Origin: Phlebopus portentosus
Taxonomy: Eukaryota > Basidiomycota > Agaricomycetes > Boletales > Boletinellaceae
Assembly: GCA_037892935.1 (NCBI GenBank)
Contig: JAYXKI010000005.1
Span: 124,001-188,000, forward strand
Direction: 5' to 3'
DNA: 64,000 nt
The notes below the pieces were generated by a model. The model did not search any database. It saw only the letters and a program-made list of their open reading frames with translations, and had not been told where the DNA came from. Shown here piece after piece: positions 8,249 through 18,651 of the stretch (position 1 is its first letter; each line of letters begins with the position of its first letter). The position numbers were made by a program, and so were the translations under genes.

Positions 8249-10833
8249 ATGTTCTGCTTAACTCGGCTGCTTGTCCTCTTCCTCGCTTTCTCTGGAACTA
8301 CTGTGCATGCTATTTTGTACCAAAGCTTGTCCCACTTGCCACCAAATAAGACCTATGATTACATTATTGTCGGCGGTAAGACATTTAATGATTCATTTGC
8401 ATATTCTGACTTCACTTCAGGTGGTGCTGGTGGGGGAGTGCTTGCCAATCGTCTCTCCGAGGTGGCCTCTTTGAAAATATTATTAATTGAAGCCGGGTCT
8501 AGGTAGGCACTTTTCCTACATTCAACGATTCGTTTACTTCATTGTACTACAGTGCCTTCCAGAACATGACTATCGAAGTGCCTGGGCTCGCTGCCAGATT
8601 ACCAAACTCTCAATTCGTAGGATCATACTCTATGATCTGGATCTGGGAGGAAGACATTGATGATTCTCAAGGATTGGAATTTTACTACCGTCAACCAAGC
8701 GGGTTTGAATAATCGTTCTATTCCCTATACTCGTGGATATGTACTTGGGGGATCCACTGCGATAAGTAATCATACCGACCATAGTTCTGATTTTGCGGAT
8801 TTCGCTCATAGTCGAATTGGATAGATTTCATGGTATTCACTCGGGGCTCGATGCACGATTACGACCGCTGGGCAAATGTTACTGACGATGGAGGCTGGTC
8901 CTGGAAATCATTGCAGCGGTATAGAGAAAAGGTAATTCCATTGGGACCAATGTATTCTCTACTTGAGTTGTGGACTGATGCCTTCCAAGATTGACAAGAT
9001 CACACCACCAGTCGACGGCCACGATATCACTCAGCAATTCGACCCCTCTGCTCATGGGAACTTTGGTGAATATTTTGACTCAACTCGAATTTTCATGAGC
9101 TCATATACATGAGATTATCAGGCCCGCTTAGAATCGGCTTGCCGGGAACTCTACAACCCACTGATGACCTCGTGCTGAACGCCTCTACTCAGCTTTCTAA
9201 CGAATTTCCCTTCAATCTAGATTATAATTCTGGAAATACGATAGGAGTCGGTAAGTGGATTACGCCACACCTTAGGAGCATTATATATAAAGTAATGTCT
9301 AGGTTGGACCCAATCGACTGTGGGTATATTTAACGCCGCAGTAAAACTCGACTTTTATCATTGGCTTAGATTGCGAATGGCGTGCGAGATAGTTCTGCAG
9401 TTGCTTACATTGAGCCGGTGCTTTCTCGATCTAACCTCGATGTTCTGGTCAACACTCGCGTTACTAGAGTCATACAAACTGGCATACAGTCTTCCGTACC
9501 AGAATTTCGTGCGGTAGAAGCTTCCGCGTCTTCAAACGGTAAGCTTATTATTTCTTTATCGATTCAGTGGATGATATCTTTTATAGGAACCAAGTACACA
9601 CTGAGTGCTAGGAGAGAGGTCATCCTTTCCTCTGGGGCCGTAAAGACGCCCCACATTCGTAAGTATTGTGCAGGACTAAAAATGGAAAGACGGTAACGTG
9701 ATTGTTACAGTCATGCTCTCTGGCATCGGAGATTCTTCGCACCTGTCTTCTCACTCAATAAAAACAATCGTCGACCTGCCTGATGTCGGCCGTAACCTTC
9801 AGGTAAGACTATATCTTCTCTCGTAGAAAGAGATTGATAAATCATAACTCGAATATAGGACCATACTCTTGTATCATCATCCTGGAGTGTAAACTCGACA
9901 AATACTCGTGACAATCTAACCGAGGATACAGCTTTCTTTCAAAATCAACTTAATTTGTGGATCGCGAATGGGAGCGGAGAGCTCGGTACCGTATCAGCGA
10001 GTCAAGTTGGCTGGTTCAGGTTGCCAATGAATTCATCCATATTCGATACTGTCCCAGATCCGAGTGCTGGGCCGACGTCAGCTCACTATGAGTTCCTATT
10101 CACGGTATGTTCGGTCTTATCACTTCATTATCGTTGTGGACTGATTTGCTGCTTGTTTAGAATGGTTTTCGTCATTCTCAGAACCTTTCCCTTCCGATGG
10201 AGGCCACTTCTTCACGGTGCTGACAGCTATGGTATCGCCAACGTCTCGTAATCACATTCTCTCAACGACAATTTTTGTGTGAGTTCACTCACATGTCATT
10301 TTTGTAGGGGGCAACATTTCTTTGGCGTCCTCGGATCCATTTGACTCCCCTGTCATAAATCCAAACCTACTCGGAACGGAGTTCGATATTTTTACTATAC
10401 GTGAAGGGATCAAAGCCGTGCGGCGCTTTATGTCTGCTCCCGCGTGGAATGGATGGATTCTGCAAGAGCACGGAGATTTCTCTCAAGCTCATACGGACGA
10501 GGAAATCGAGCAATACGCTAGAAATACTGCAGACACGGTTGATCATGTTTCAGGTACAGTCTCCATGGGCAAGACTGGGACAACTGTCCTGGGAAGTGGA
10601 GCCTTGAACTCCGATTTGACCGTCAAAGGAACGATTGGACTGAGAGTTGTTGACGCTTCTGCATTTGTAAGTACTTGTTATCAGCATAGATATGGTCGGG
10701 CTCAAGCAAATATTGCAAACAGCCGTTTGTAGTTGCTGCGCATACACAAGCGGCAACATATATTTTAGCGGAGCGGGCTGCAGACCTCATCAAGGAGGAT
10801 TTTTTTAGTACGCCAGAATTTATCTTGCACTAA
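8249..10833 (+). pseudogene. GMC oxidoreductase copy 1 (aryl-alcohol-oxidase-like), 1-nt frameshift
   Basis: Fifteen exons have the same lengths as copy 2 downstream, except exon 13 (10161-10247), which is 87 nt instead of 88. Exons: 8249-8375, 8421-8502, 8553-8616, 8672-8765, 8825-8931, 8990-9065, 9122-9250, 9303-9319, 9370-9538, 9587-9658, 9711-9802, 9859-10104, 10161-10247, 10308-10666, 10723-10833. Features: signal peptide (LLVLFLAFSGTTVHA), ADP-binding DYIIVGGGAGGGVLANRLSE, GMC signature GGSTAI, second signature SSGAVKTPHILMLSGIG, first catalytic His in DHVSGTVSMGKTG, second in VVAAHTQAATYIL. The missing base changes the expected NGFVS...EPFP segment and leads to an early stop, which removes both catalytic histidines. 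Everything else is intact, so the defect is recent or a sequence error. Confidence 0.75.
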
Positions 10834-11779
10834 TAATTATCTTAAATCTTAATGCGACTCTTATTCTGGGAATAAAAACAGAAACGAATACGCAGGAATG
10901 AGATTGCAGTGAATTATCTGTCGAGTCGCCAATTTCTGTGAAAGCAGCGAAGCATGTGCCGATTCAGGGCCTTACTTCCAGACTCAGTTTTCAATTTCCG
11001 CATTGCGAATTCTCATTTCAGTAATGTTATCTCGGGGTAAAGCACGTTGTGGAGATGAGAGGTAAGAAGTTGGCCTAAATCTTCAAATATACTATGCGTG
11101 CCGCAGACAGCGTCGACGGCCCGTGACATTTAGGAAGCAACGGGCCGTTGTAACCTCAGCAAGATGTCCACTTACAGTCAAGATCTGGCTCGTTTCTGAA
11201 CGGCCGTCTGAATTGAGTAACATCAGACCAGTTACGTACGTTCTGAACTTAAGGGGAGAGCGTCAGAGCTTTCGTCATGTTCGTGCAGATCGGAGACTGG
11301 GTAGTCGATTCATGGTTTTACTTACAAATTCCTATTGGCTGTTGTCGGTTCGGTGTGCTGGGTATGTGCTCCAACAACTATCCACTCTCTCGAGTTATCC
11401 GGAGAGAGGCGTTGTAGAGTCCTGCCCGTCTTGCTTGAAGATCGCTCCTTCTTTCTCCCAATGTATGTGTGTTTCCGTGCTTTGCTTTCGTTTTGGCGCT
11501 TGTGAGGGATGATAGGCAGTTCGATCAATCCAGCTGAACGGATCGATACCTTCGTGTGCTGATCAACGCCAATGTTTGACAATTCCTAACTCAGCATTGG
11601 GATGCCCGATGCCTAGTTCTTTTCACTGATCACGTTGCTTGCTTATACACCGTGGGGATTCGATTTTACGAATGCTCAGAACTCCTTCAGTTCTTCAAGG
11701 CACGAGACCTTCCCGTCGCGTACTTAATGCGGACTCAATCTCTAAGATCCTAGGTCTCATTGACCGCTCCAACTTTCCC
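10834..11779. other. Intergenic between the two GMC copies
   Basis: About 950 nt with no convincing gene. Presumably promoter of copy 2 and 3' flank of copy 1. Confidence 0.5.
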
Positions 11780-14420
11780 ATGTTCGACTTTGACATCTTA
11801 GTTCTCTTCCTCCTTCAACTCTTTCCGCTAACCACACATGGAGCTCTGTATGAGGGCCCATCCCAATTGGCGCCAAATAAAGTTTATGACTACATTGTAG
11901 TCGGAGGTGACTTCTCAAAGTAGAGAATGGATACATGGGTCGGACCTGATCTCATTTCGAGGTGGTGCCGCGGGAGGGGTGCTCTCAAATCGTCTCTCTG
12001 AGGCACATGATCTAAATATACTACTAATTGAAGCTGGATCTAGGTTCGGATTTTCATTCTCAAGAAATTTCTGCTGGTTTACTTCTGAGAAATCCAGTGA
12101 CTTCCAGAACACGAATATCGAAGTACCTGGGTTGGCTAGCAGGCTGCCGAACTCCCAATTCGTACGTTTCGGTCATTCCTTCTCTCAATAAACGCGATGA
12201 CGTTTTCCTCCAGGACTGGAATTTTACGACCGTCAAACAGGAAAGTTTAAACAATCGTTCCATTCCTTATACGCGCGGATTCGTACTCGGAGGATCTACG
12301 TCGATAAGTGATTATTTTTCCTTAGATCTTTTATATTGGGCCTCGCTTAGTATTCTTGCTCAGATTTTATGACGTACACTCGAGGCTCTAGTGATGATTA
12401 TGACCGTTGGGCAAACGTTACAGACGACGAAGGTTGGTCTTGGAATTCACTGCAGCCGTATATCCGAAGAGTAAGCCCATGAGATTTTCAGAATGTTCTT
12501 TGGTTTACCTTTGAAATTAACACTTCTTAGCTTGATAAAGTCGTTCCATCTGTCGATGGTCATAATACGACTGGACAATTCGACCCTTCTGTCCATGGAC
12601 AATTAGGTGGATGTCTCAGACTAAGCTCGCTTCCCAAGAGCTGACGTCTACGAAACAATCAGGCCAGCTTGGGATCAGCTTGCCTGGTGTTCTGCGACCC
12701 ACTGATGATCGCGTGTTGGATGCCTCTGCTCAACTCTCTAACGAGATTCCGTTTAATCTGGATTGCAATTCTGGAAATACGATAGGTGTCGGTAAGGAGT
12801 CTTAACACCTCTACCTGAGCTGTCGTTGACAATGTACACAATTAGGTTGGACACAATCGACTGTTAGACATAGCGTATATTATATGTATCGTAACTGATG
12901 ACGTGATTAGATTGCAAACGGAGAACGGGACAGCTCTGCGGTTGCCTACATTGCTCCTGCACTTTCACGATCTAATCTCGATGTTCTCGTTAATACTCGA
13001 GTTACCAGGCTTATACAAACTGGCATGCAGCATTCCATTCCAGAATTTCGCGCGGTCGAAATTACCACATCTTCAAATAGTAAGTCTGCTTGTTGTTGAT
13101 TACCGAAAGCATTGAACCACCGGTATATTCTCTCCATGTTTATAGGTACCTTTCAAGTCCTGAATGCGAGAAGGGAGGTTATTCTTTCCGCTGGAGCTGT
13201 CAAATCACCCCAGATTCGTGAGTGCAACAAACATAGTATAATATGCAAGATAGTGATGTCAATCGCTTTATGTATACATGGTACAGTTATGCTCTCTGGT
13301 ATCGGTGATGCTTCGCATCTCTCTTCTCACTCAATCAAGCCGATAGTGGACTTGCCGGATGTCGGTCGCAATCTTCAGGTAAAGATGTACCTACCTACTC
13401 TATAAGTAAAAAGTCTCTGATGGATATTCATTCCTATAGGATCATCCTCTCGTAACGGTATCCTGGACTGTGAACTCAACAAATACACTTGACAACTTGA
13501 CCGAGGACACGACATTTTTCCAAAACCAGCTCGATTTATGGATCAAGAATCGTACAGGTCTTCTCGGGAGCGCTCGATCAAGTCAGATCGGCTGGGTCAG
13601 GCTACCCGATAATGCGTCCATTTTCAACACCATACCTGATCCAAGCGCCGGACTGACGTCGGCTCATTATGAGTTTATATTTACCGTGAGTATGGAATCT
13701 GCACTCCCTGGACGATCTTCCTTTTTGTCTATCTAGAATGGCTTTGTCTCACACTCGGAACCTTTCCCTTCCGATGGAGGTCATTTCTTCACAATCTTGG
13801 TAGCTGTCGTATCGCCAACGTCACGTAAGCTTTGTTCAGACAGGTACTTCTGGGCTCATCTCTCAGCCATTGGTGCTTCAGGTGGCAATATATCGCTGGC
13901 ATCCTCGGATCCAATTGATTCTCCTATCATAAGTCCAAATCTACTTGGGACGGAATTTGACATTTTCACTATGCGGGAAGGGATCAAGGCTGCGCGACAT
14001 TTTGTGTCTGCTCCAGCATGGGATGGATGGATCCTCGAAGAACACGGTGCTTTCTCTCAAGCTCGTACAGACGAGGAAATCGAGCAATATTCGCGAAATA
14101 CTGCAACGACGATTTTTCACGTCTCAGGAACAGTTGCCATGGGCAAGACTGGGACAGCTGGTGCGGGAAGTGGGGGCTTGAACTCTGATTTGACCGTCAA
14201 GGGAACAATTGGTCTGAGGGTTGTTGATGCTTCTGCATTCGTGAGTCATGCGTTTGTTAGTACATCATTGTCCTCACCTGAAGTCATGCTCTGGAAAAAG
14301 CCCTTCATAGTTGCAGCGCATACACAGACAGCTACGTATATTTTGGCTGAACGGGCGTCAGACCTTATCAAGGATACATTTTACAGTAAGTCCGGGTATT
14401 TATCTTGGACAGTATGTTAG
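11780..14420 (+). CDS. GMC oxidoreductase copy 2 (aryl-alcohol-oxidase-like), secreted
   Basis: FAD-dependent alcohol oxidase/dehydrogenase of the GMC family. Such secreted enzymes typically feed H2O2 to lignocellulose-degrading peroxidases. Fifteen exons sum to 613 aa, a usual AAO length: 11780-11906, 11962-12043, 12098-12161, 12214-12307, 12364-12470, 12531-12606, 12663-12791, 12846-12862, 12911-13079, 13146-13217, 13287-13378, 13440-13685, 13737-13824, 13882-14240, 14301-14420. Signal peptide LVLFLLQLFPLTTHG, FAD motif DYIVVGGGAAGGVLSNRLSE, GMC signature 1 around GGSTSINFMTYTRG, signature 2 SAGAVKSPQILMLSGIG. The catalytic His pair lies in FHVSGTVAMGKTG and IVAAHTQTATYIL. Many N-x-S/T sites fit a secreted glycoprotein. 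The substrate cannot be deduced from sequence; aryl-alcohol oxidase is the nearest guess. Confidence 0.9.
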
Positions 14421-15048
14421 GAGATCTGATACTTGAGGACAGGGGATCAGTATACGTGAATGAAGAGGGTATAGTCACATCGACAGGCATTTCCCATCGA
14501 AGCACTGGTACCCGCATATGTCGTACTTATGATAGGTTCATTCACGAAGTGCATGCTTGCTCCCGGGTTAAAACACTCTAGCTTTCAGTATCCGAGTTTA
14601 AATTAAGTGACTTTTGCCGAACCATCGTCCGGGATGCACACAGACTTTACGGCACTTTGTCACAGTAACTGGGAAAGCTTGGAGGGAAAAGGCTTGAGCA
14701 ATTTACAGAAGCTACAGAACATTAGGTTTGAAACAGAAAGGTCATCGGCAGAAAATAAGGGACTATACCGAGAATTGCCGACTCGCGTCTTCACAGTTTT
14801 GGGGTACAGCTGATGCGAAGTGCAGTAGATGTCAGTAAAACGGACTAGCGGTCCTCAGACTTTAGTTGTAGCGGCGGAAGATGTTGCTTCTTTAGATAGC
14901 ATGCAAAGCTGCGGAATACGAGATTTAACAGTGAAACAACCGACCAATGAAGAGAGGCGTCATTGCGTAAGGATACGGAGCGGTCGAAAGTACGGCAGTG
15001 GCGTACACAATGAGAAGTATGCAAGGTATGGAAATGACACGAGTGGCA
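14421..15048. other. Intergenic, nothing supported
   Basis: About 630 nt between convergent stops (GMC copy 2 and the DUF3128 gene). Only short frames without recognisable content. Confidence 0.5.
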
Positions 15049-15555
15049 TCAGGAAATCTCCTGTGCTTCCTCCAATTTGCGCATCGGATTCTCCGGTGGG
15101 AAATTAGGAAGAGGTTCTCTGGACAAGAGACGAGAATGAGCATGACGATATTTGTCGCAAAAGCTTTATTGCCCCACTTTCGCATATCCCAAACGTCCTC
15201 ACTACTCCTCCCAAGCCGTCGTGTCGCCCACCACTCAGCCTTCCTTTTAATCCACGCATCCCTCTTCTCCTCGGGACTAAGTGACCTCAAGCCTAAGCAG
15301 AACTTGAAGTCCTCGTATTTTCTGCTGCACTCGGACTGATGTCCATATCGATAAAGGGATTTGAGCTGGAACCCGAGTGCTGTTTGCGATTCAACGTATC
15401 AGCCCTGATTGATCTGGCGCATGAGGGGACTTACCATTGCACGAGAGAAAGTCATCAAAGACACGCATGCATCCTGGGATGTCGTCTGGCGTAGGGTGAA
15501 TGACCTGTAGCCTTCTGGTCTCCTGCTCAACGGCGGTCTGCAAATTAGACGACAT
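15049..15555 (-). CDS. DUF3128 family protein (EMI1/PANTS-like twin-cysteine)
   Basis: Three minus-strand exons (15555-15435, 15379-15178, 15118-15049) give 130 aa. The conserved core has the pattern GCMRVFDDFLSC ... LKSLYRYGHQSECSRKYEDF followed by KFC, the cysteine spacing of the DUF3128 family (yeast Emi1, animal C22orf39/PANTS). It is followed by a basic helix (EKRDAWIKRKAEWWATRR) and a C-terminal tail EPLPNFPPENPMRKLEEAQE. The Cys pairs suggest a CHCH-like hairpin, and members are linked to mitochondria. The last short exon is inferred because it restores the usual family tail. Reading straight through the last intron would give an unrelated tail. Specific function unknown. Confidence 0.8.
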
Positions 15556-16001
15556 CACGGTCAGAGGCCAAGGTAGGGTGAAGTGAAGATTCCGGCTCCG
15601 GCAAAAACCGCATCACGTGGACTGCCGATTGGCCGGTTGCACTCGGAAAAATCCTTGTTCACTATTTTCATTCTGACACGCCGGACAGCGTCACGGACAG
15701 CGTCAGGCAACTAGATAGCCCGGAGCTGTCTAGAATCAACAGGAGGCCTTCGTTGTCCAAGGCGCATCAGGGAAGACGCCCAGATATTCGACCATGACAC
15801 AGCCTCTCGCAACCAGCGCGTTCGGCCAGCTCAAATATTCAGGGTAAAGTCAGGGCGACATCAATTGTATTAAGCAAGGTCGTTAGTTATAAAGGAGCGA
15901 CTGTTCCGAGCCAAAAGATGGGAGTAAAGGGGAAAGATGGAAGGTTGCAAGGAAAGGACCTGGAGACTTGCTATTTTTTCACTCTTTCAAAACGTTAAAG
16001 A
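15556..16001. other. Divergent spacer with a 12-nt tandem repeat
   Basis: About 450 nt between divergent genes. It contains two adjacent copies of CGGACAGCGTCA (15682-15693 and 15694-15705), which could be a regulator site or chance. No coding sequence seen. Confidence 0.45.
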
Positions 16002-17613
16002 ATGGTTAGACTGAACGGTAGAATCGCGCTGCGCACGAACAATTCGGATAATGAGAGTGGTAATGGTGGTCGCGGTATGTTCCCGAAGAGAGTCGGCTTC
16101 TTTCAATTCCTTGGTGCAACGGTGCTGGCTTTGAAGCTAAAAGAACATTGGGATGGATGTGCGTCCCCGTCTGGCTAGCCTTATAAATTATTTCTTTATG
16201 GCAAATCTTCAGATCGTAAAGTGCATACTGAGCCAACAACTACTTACGATAGCCTCGCACCCCCGGCATACAGGGACGACGATTGCGATACAGAGTCCGC
16301 GATCGGAATCGATACCTCGATGAGTATGCCCACGCTCATTCGTCTGAAGAAGAGTTGTTGCGTGTGCTGTGGGTTTAAGAAAGCTCAGAAGTCCCTTGTT
16401 TATACGTCGGGTCTTTCGAACCTTTCTTTCTATGTAGCTGCGGCCTGTTTTGCAAGGCACTTGGGATAGTCATTCCGATATTCACAATATGGAATGGCTT
16501 CAAGCTTGTCAGATGGTTGCTTACCGTACACCATTTTGTATCGACCCTTACCTATCTGAAGTTCCCTGATTTGCTAGTAATAGCCCTCTCCGACGGGCCT
16601 AGAGAATATGCCAGAATTCAGCACATCCCTTGGCTGCCTTGACGCCTCTCATTTCTATCAGGACAATAAGGAAGGAACATGTTATACCATCGCAGTTGGT
16701 TCTGACGTTGATCATGACCTTGTTATTGACGGCGGCGCTGTCGGTACCCTCGTCCTCGCTCCAAACATCCAATATCGATGATCACTCGATCAAAGTTCTT
16801 GCGAGTGTGCGGACGAGCGACTCGCACCTACTCAGCAGCGTCGAAGTTCACACACCAGAGTATTCCCCATTTCCATCCTCTCAAGAACCCAGCACAAGCT
16901 ATTTCAATCTTCTAACGCCGACGCAGGCGGAAGGCGTGGACACCTGTATGCGGTATGACCTTACCATCTACATCCCGTCGACTTTACGCTCTTTGCGTTT
17001 GTCTGTTCGCTCTGTCGTGCAGGTTAAAGTCGAGTTTGATGATGCTCCCCGAGAGCTGCATGAGCTGCGCCTGGATCTTGCTTCAGGTGCCTCTGTCAAC
17101 CTTGTCCTACCTTCAGCAACGCTCATTGCAGATAACATCAACATCAATATGCGCGGAGGATACCTCGTCGGCACTCTTCCAATTGCAAACGCTACGATGA
17201 TCAACACAAGCAAAGGCGATGCAATCACGAAGCTCGACGTGTTCACCACCGGGTACGAACTTCCTGAAATGGATGAAGACAAACAAAGCGGCAAGGATGT
17301 CGCTCATCTCTACTCACTTTCAGGTGCCGGTAGAACAGATTTCACATATGAGAACCGCGCGATGCGCCCTATTCAGAGTGAACATATCGTCAAGACCTAC
17401 AAACCTAGTGCTACCGAATTACGTCTCACATACAAAGACGCCGCATTCAACGGCAAGATCGACTTGCGCGCGCCATCGTCTTCCATGCGCAACGTGCAGT
17501 CAGATCGCTTTGGTTCTCAGCCTGGTGGTCAACGTGAGTACTGGGTAGGAGATAGGGAAGGCGGAGACTATCTCAAAATATCCTCTCCCGGGTGGGTCGA
17601 GCTTTACTTCTGA
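16002..17613 (+). CDS. Single-pass membrane protein with adhesin-like beta domain
   Basis: Proposed exons: 16002-16074, 16213-16397, 16457-16525, 16584-16743, 16796-17613 (about 434 aa). The cytosolic N part has a PPAY motif (YDSLAPPAYRDDD) and a cysteine cluster (SCCVCCGFK) likely to be acylated. Next comes one membrane helix (ALGIVIPIFTIWNGF), then an extracellular part (MPEFSTSLGCLDASHFYQ, DLVIDGGAV) and a long beta-rich, Ser/Thr-rich region ending in SSPGWVELYF. Such proteins are common and uncharacterised in Agaricomycetes. Two doubts remain. The first exon is tentative; the in-frame open region alone starts at 16221 with GTG. The 52-nt intron 16744-16795 overlaps residues (GTLVLAP) that look conserved, so a 1-nt frameshift is an alternative. 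Confidence 0.55.
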
Positions 17614-18651
17614 TCGTGATGGTTGTTTACGGGTATGTACAATGTAAGTACTGAATATGTCTCCTATTTTTTCGATTGGACTTTGGATTCGGACCTGTAC
17701 GAGAATATATACTACAGGATGTTTTTACTTTCATGTGCGCGGGATGAAGTGTAGTTCACGATCACGTTTAAAGATTCTGCTTTCCATATACGTCGCGTCA
17801 ATTTCACGGGCTCTTCCTGCGAACACGGCACATCTGATAGATGGTGCTCCATCTAATGGTAATACACCTCTCGCTGCTAGACGCCATGGCACTGCATCAG
17901 ACCTCGCATGTTCATCTTTCGAAGGATACGGATGATAGCATAAAAGAAACGCAATCATCGCGATTTATTTCAGGAGGTCCTAGTAACCATTGCAACTGCC
18001 TTCCGAGTTGGAAATGATTAATATTGGTGTAAAAATGGCATGTATCTCCAAGTTGCACTTGAAAGAGGGCCCATCTTGCCATTTTCTCCTAACGTTCATT
18101 CCGTACACGATGAAAGTGTATCCCAGAGAGCATTGAATCTTGTGCCTGTGCCTTCAGCGTCTATTTCGCATTTGTCGTTAGAAGCGGCCAGAGACGGGCG
18201 TTGTCGGCAAATTATTTGATCGTGTTTTGATATCGATAGACGCCAAGGGGTCTGCTTCAAGTTGACACCATCAGAGGGATTCTTTGGGGCATTTCTTCAT
18301 ATGAATTGTCCCAGCCCAGCCTGTCCTGTGCATCGCAAAAAAACGAGCACTGAAGTACTAGTGTTGATTTTGGTCAGTTGGTTTATTTTCACGATCGCCG
18401 TGGCTGTTCTCTTCGGGTAAGAATATCTGATCCGGGACGAGTATTTTGCCGGCGATCATGATCGATTCGGTTTGGGCTCTTCGCAAACAACAGCGCTCAT
18501 CATGTCCTGCCTGTACTGCCACATGAGAGCGATTAACAGGAAATATTTTCAACACCATCATTTAAATATGACGCATGCTGGACGCGTATTTGCCCTCGCT
18601 CACCATTCACAGTCCATCAAGGACCCTCTAGTGCTCATCCCTCCTTGAAGC
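17614..18651. other. Intergenic, about 1 kb, with one ACGCGT box
   Basis: No convincing gene. A single ACGCGT lies at 18582-18587, about 65 nt upstream of the LtrA-family start. Confidence 0.5.
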
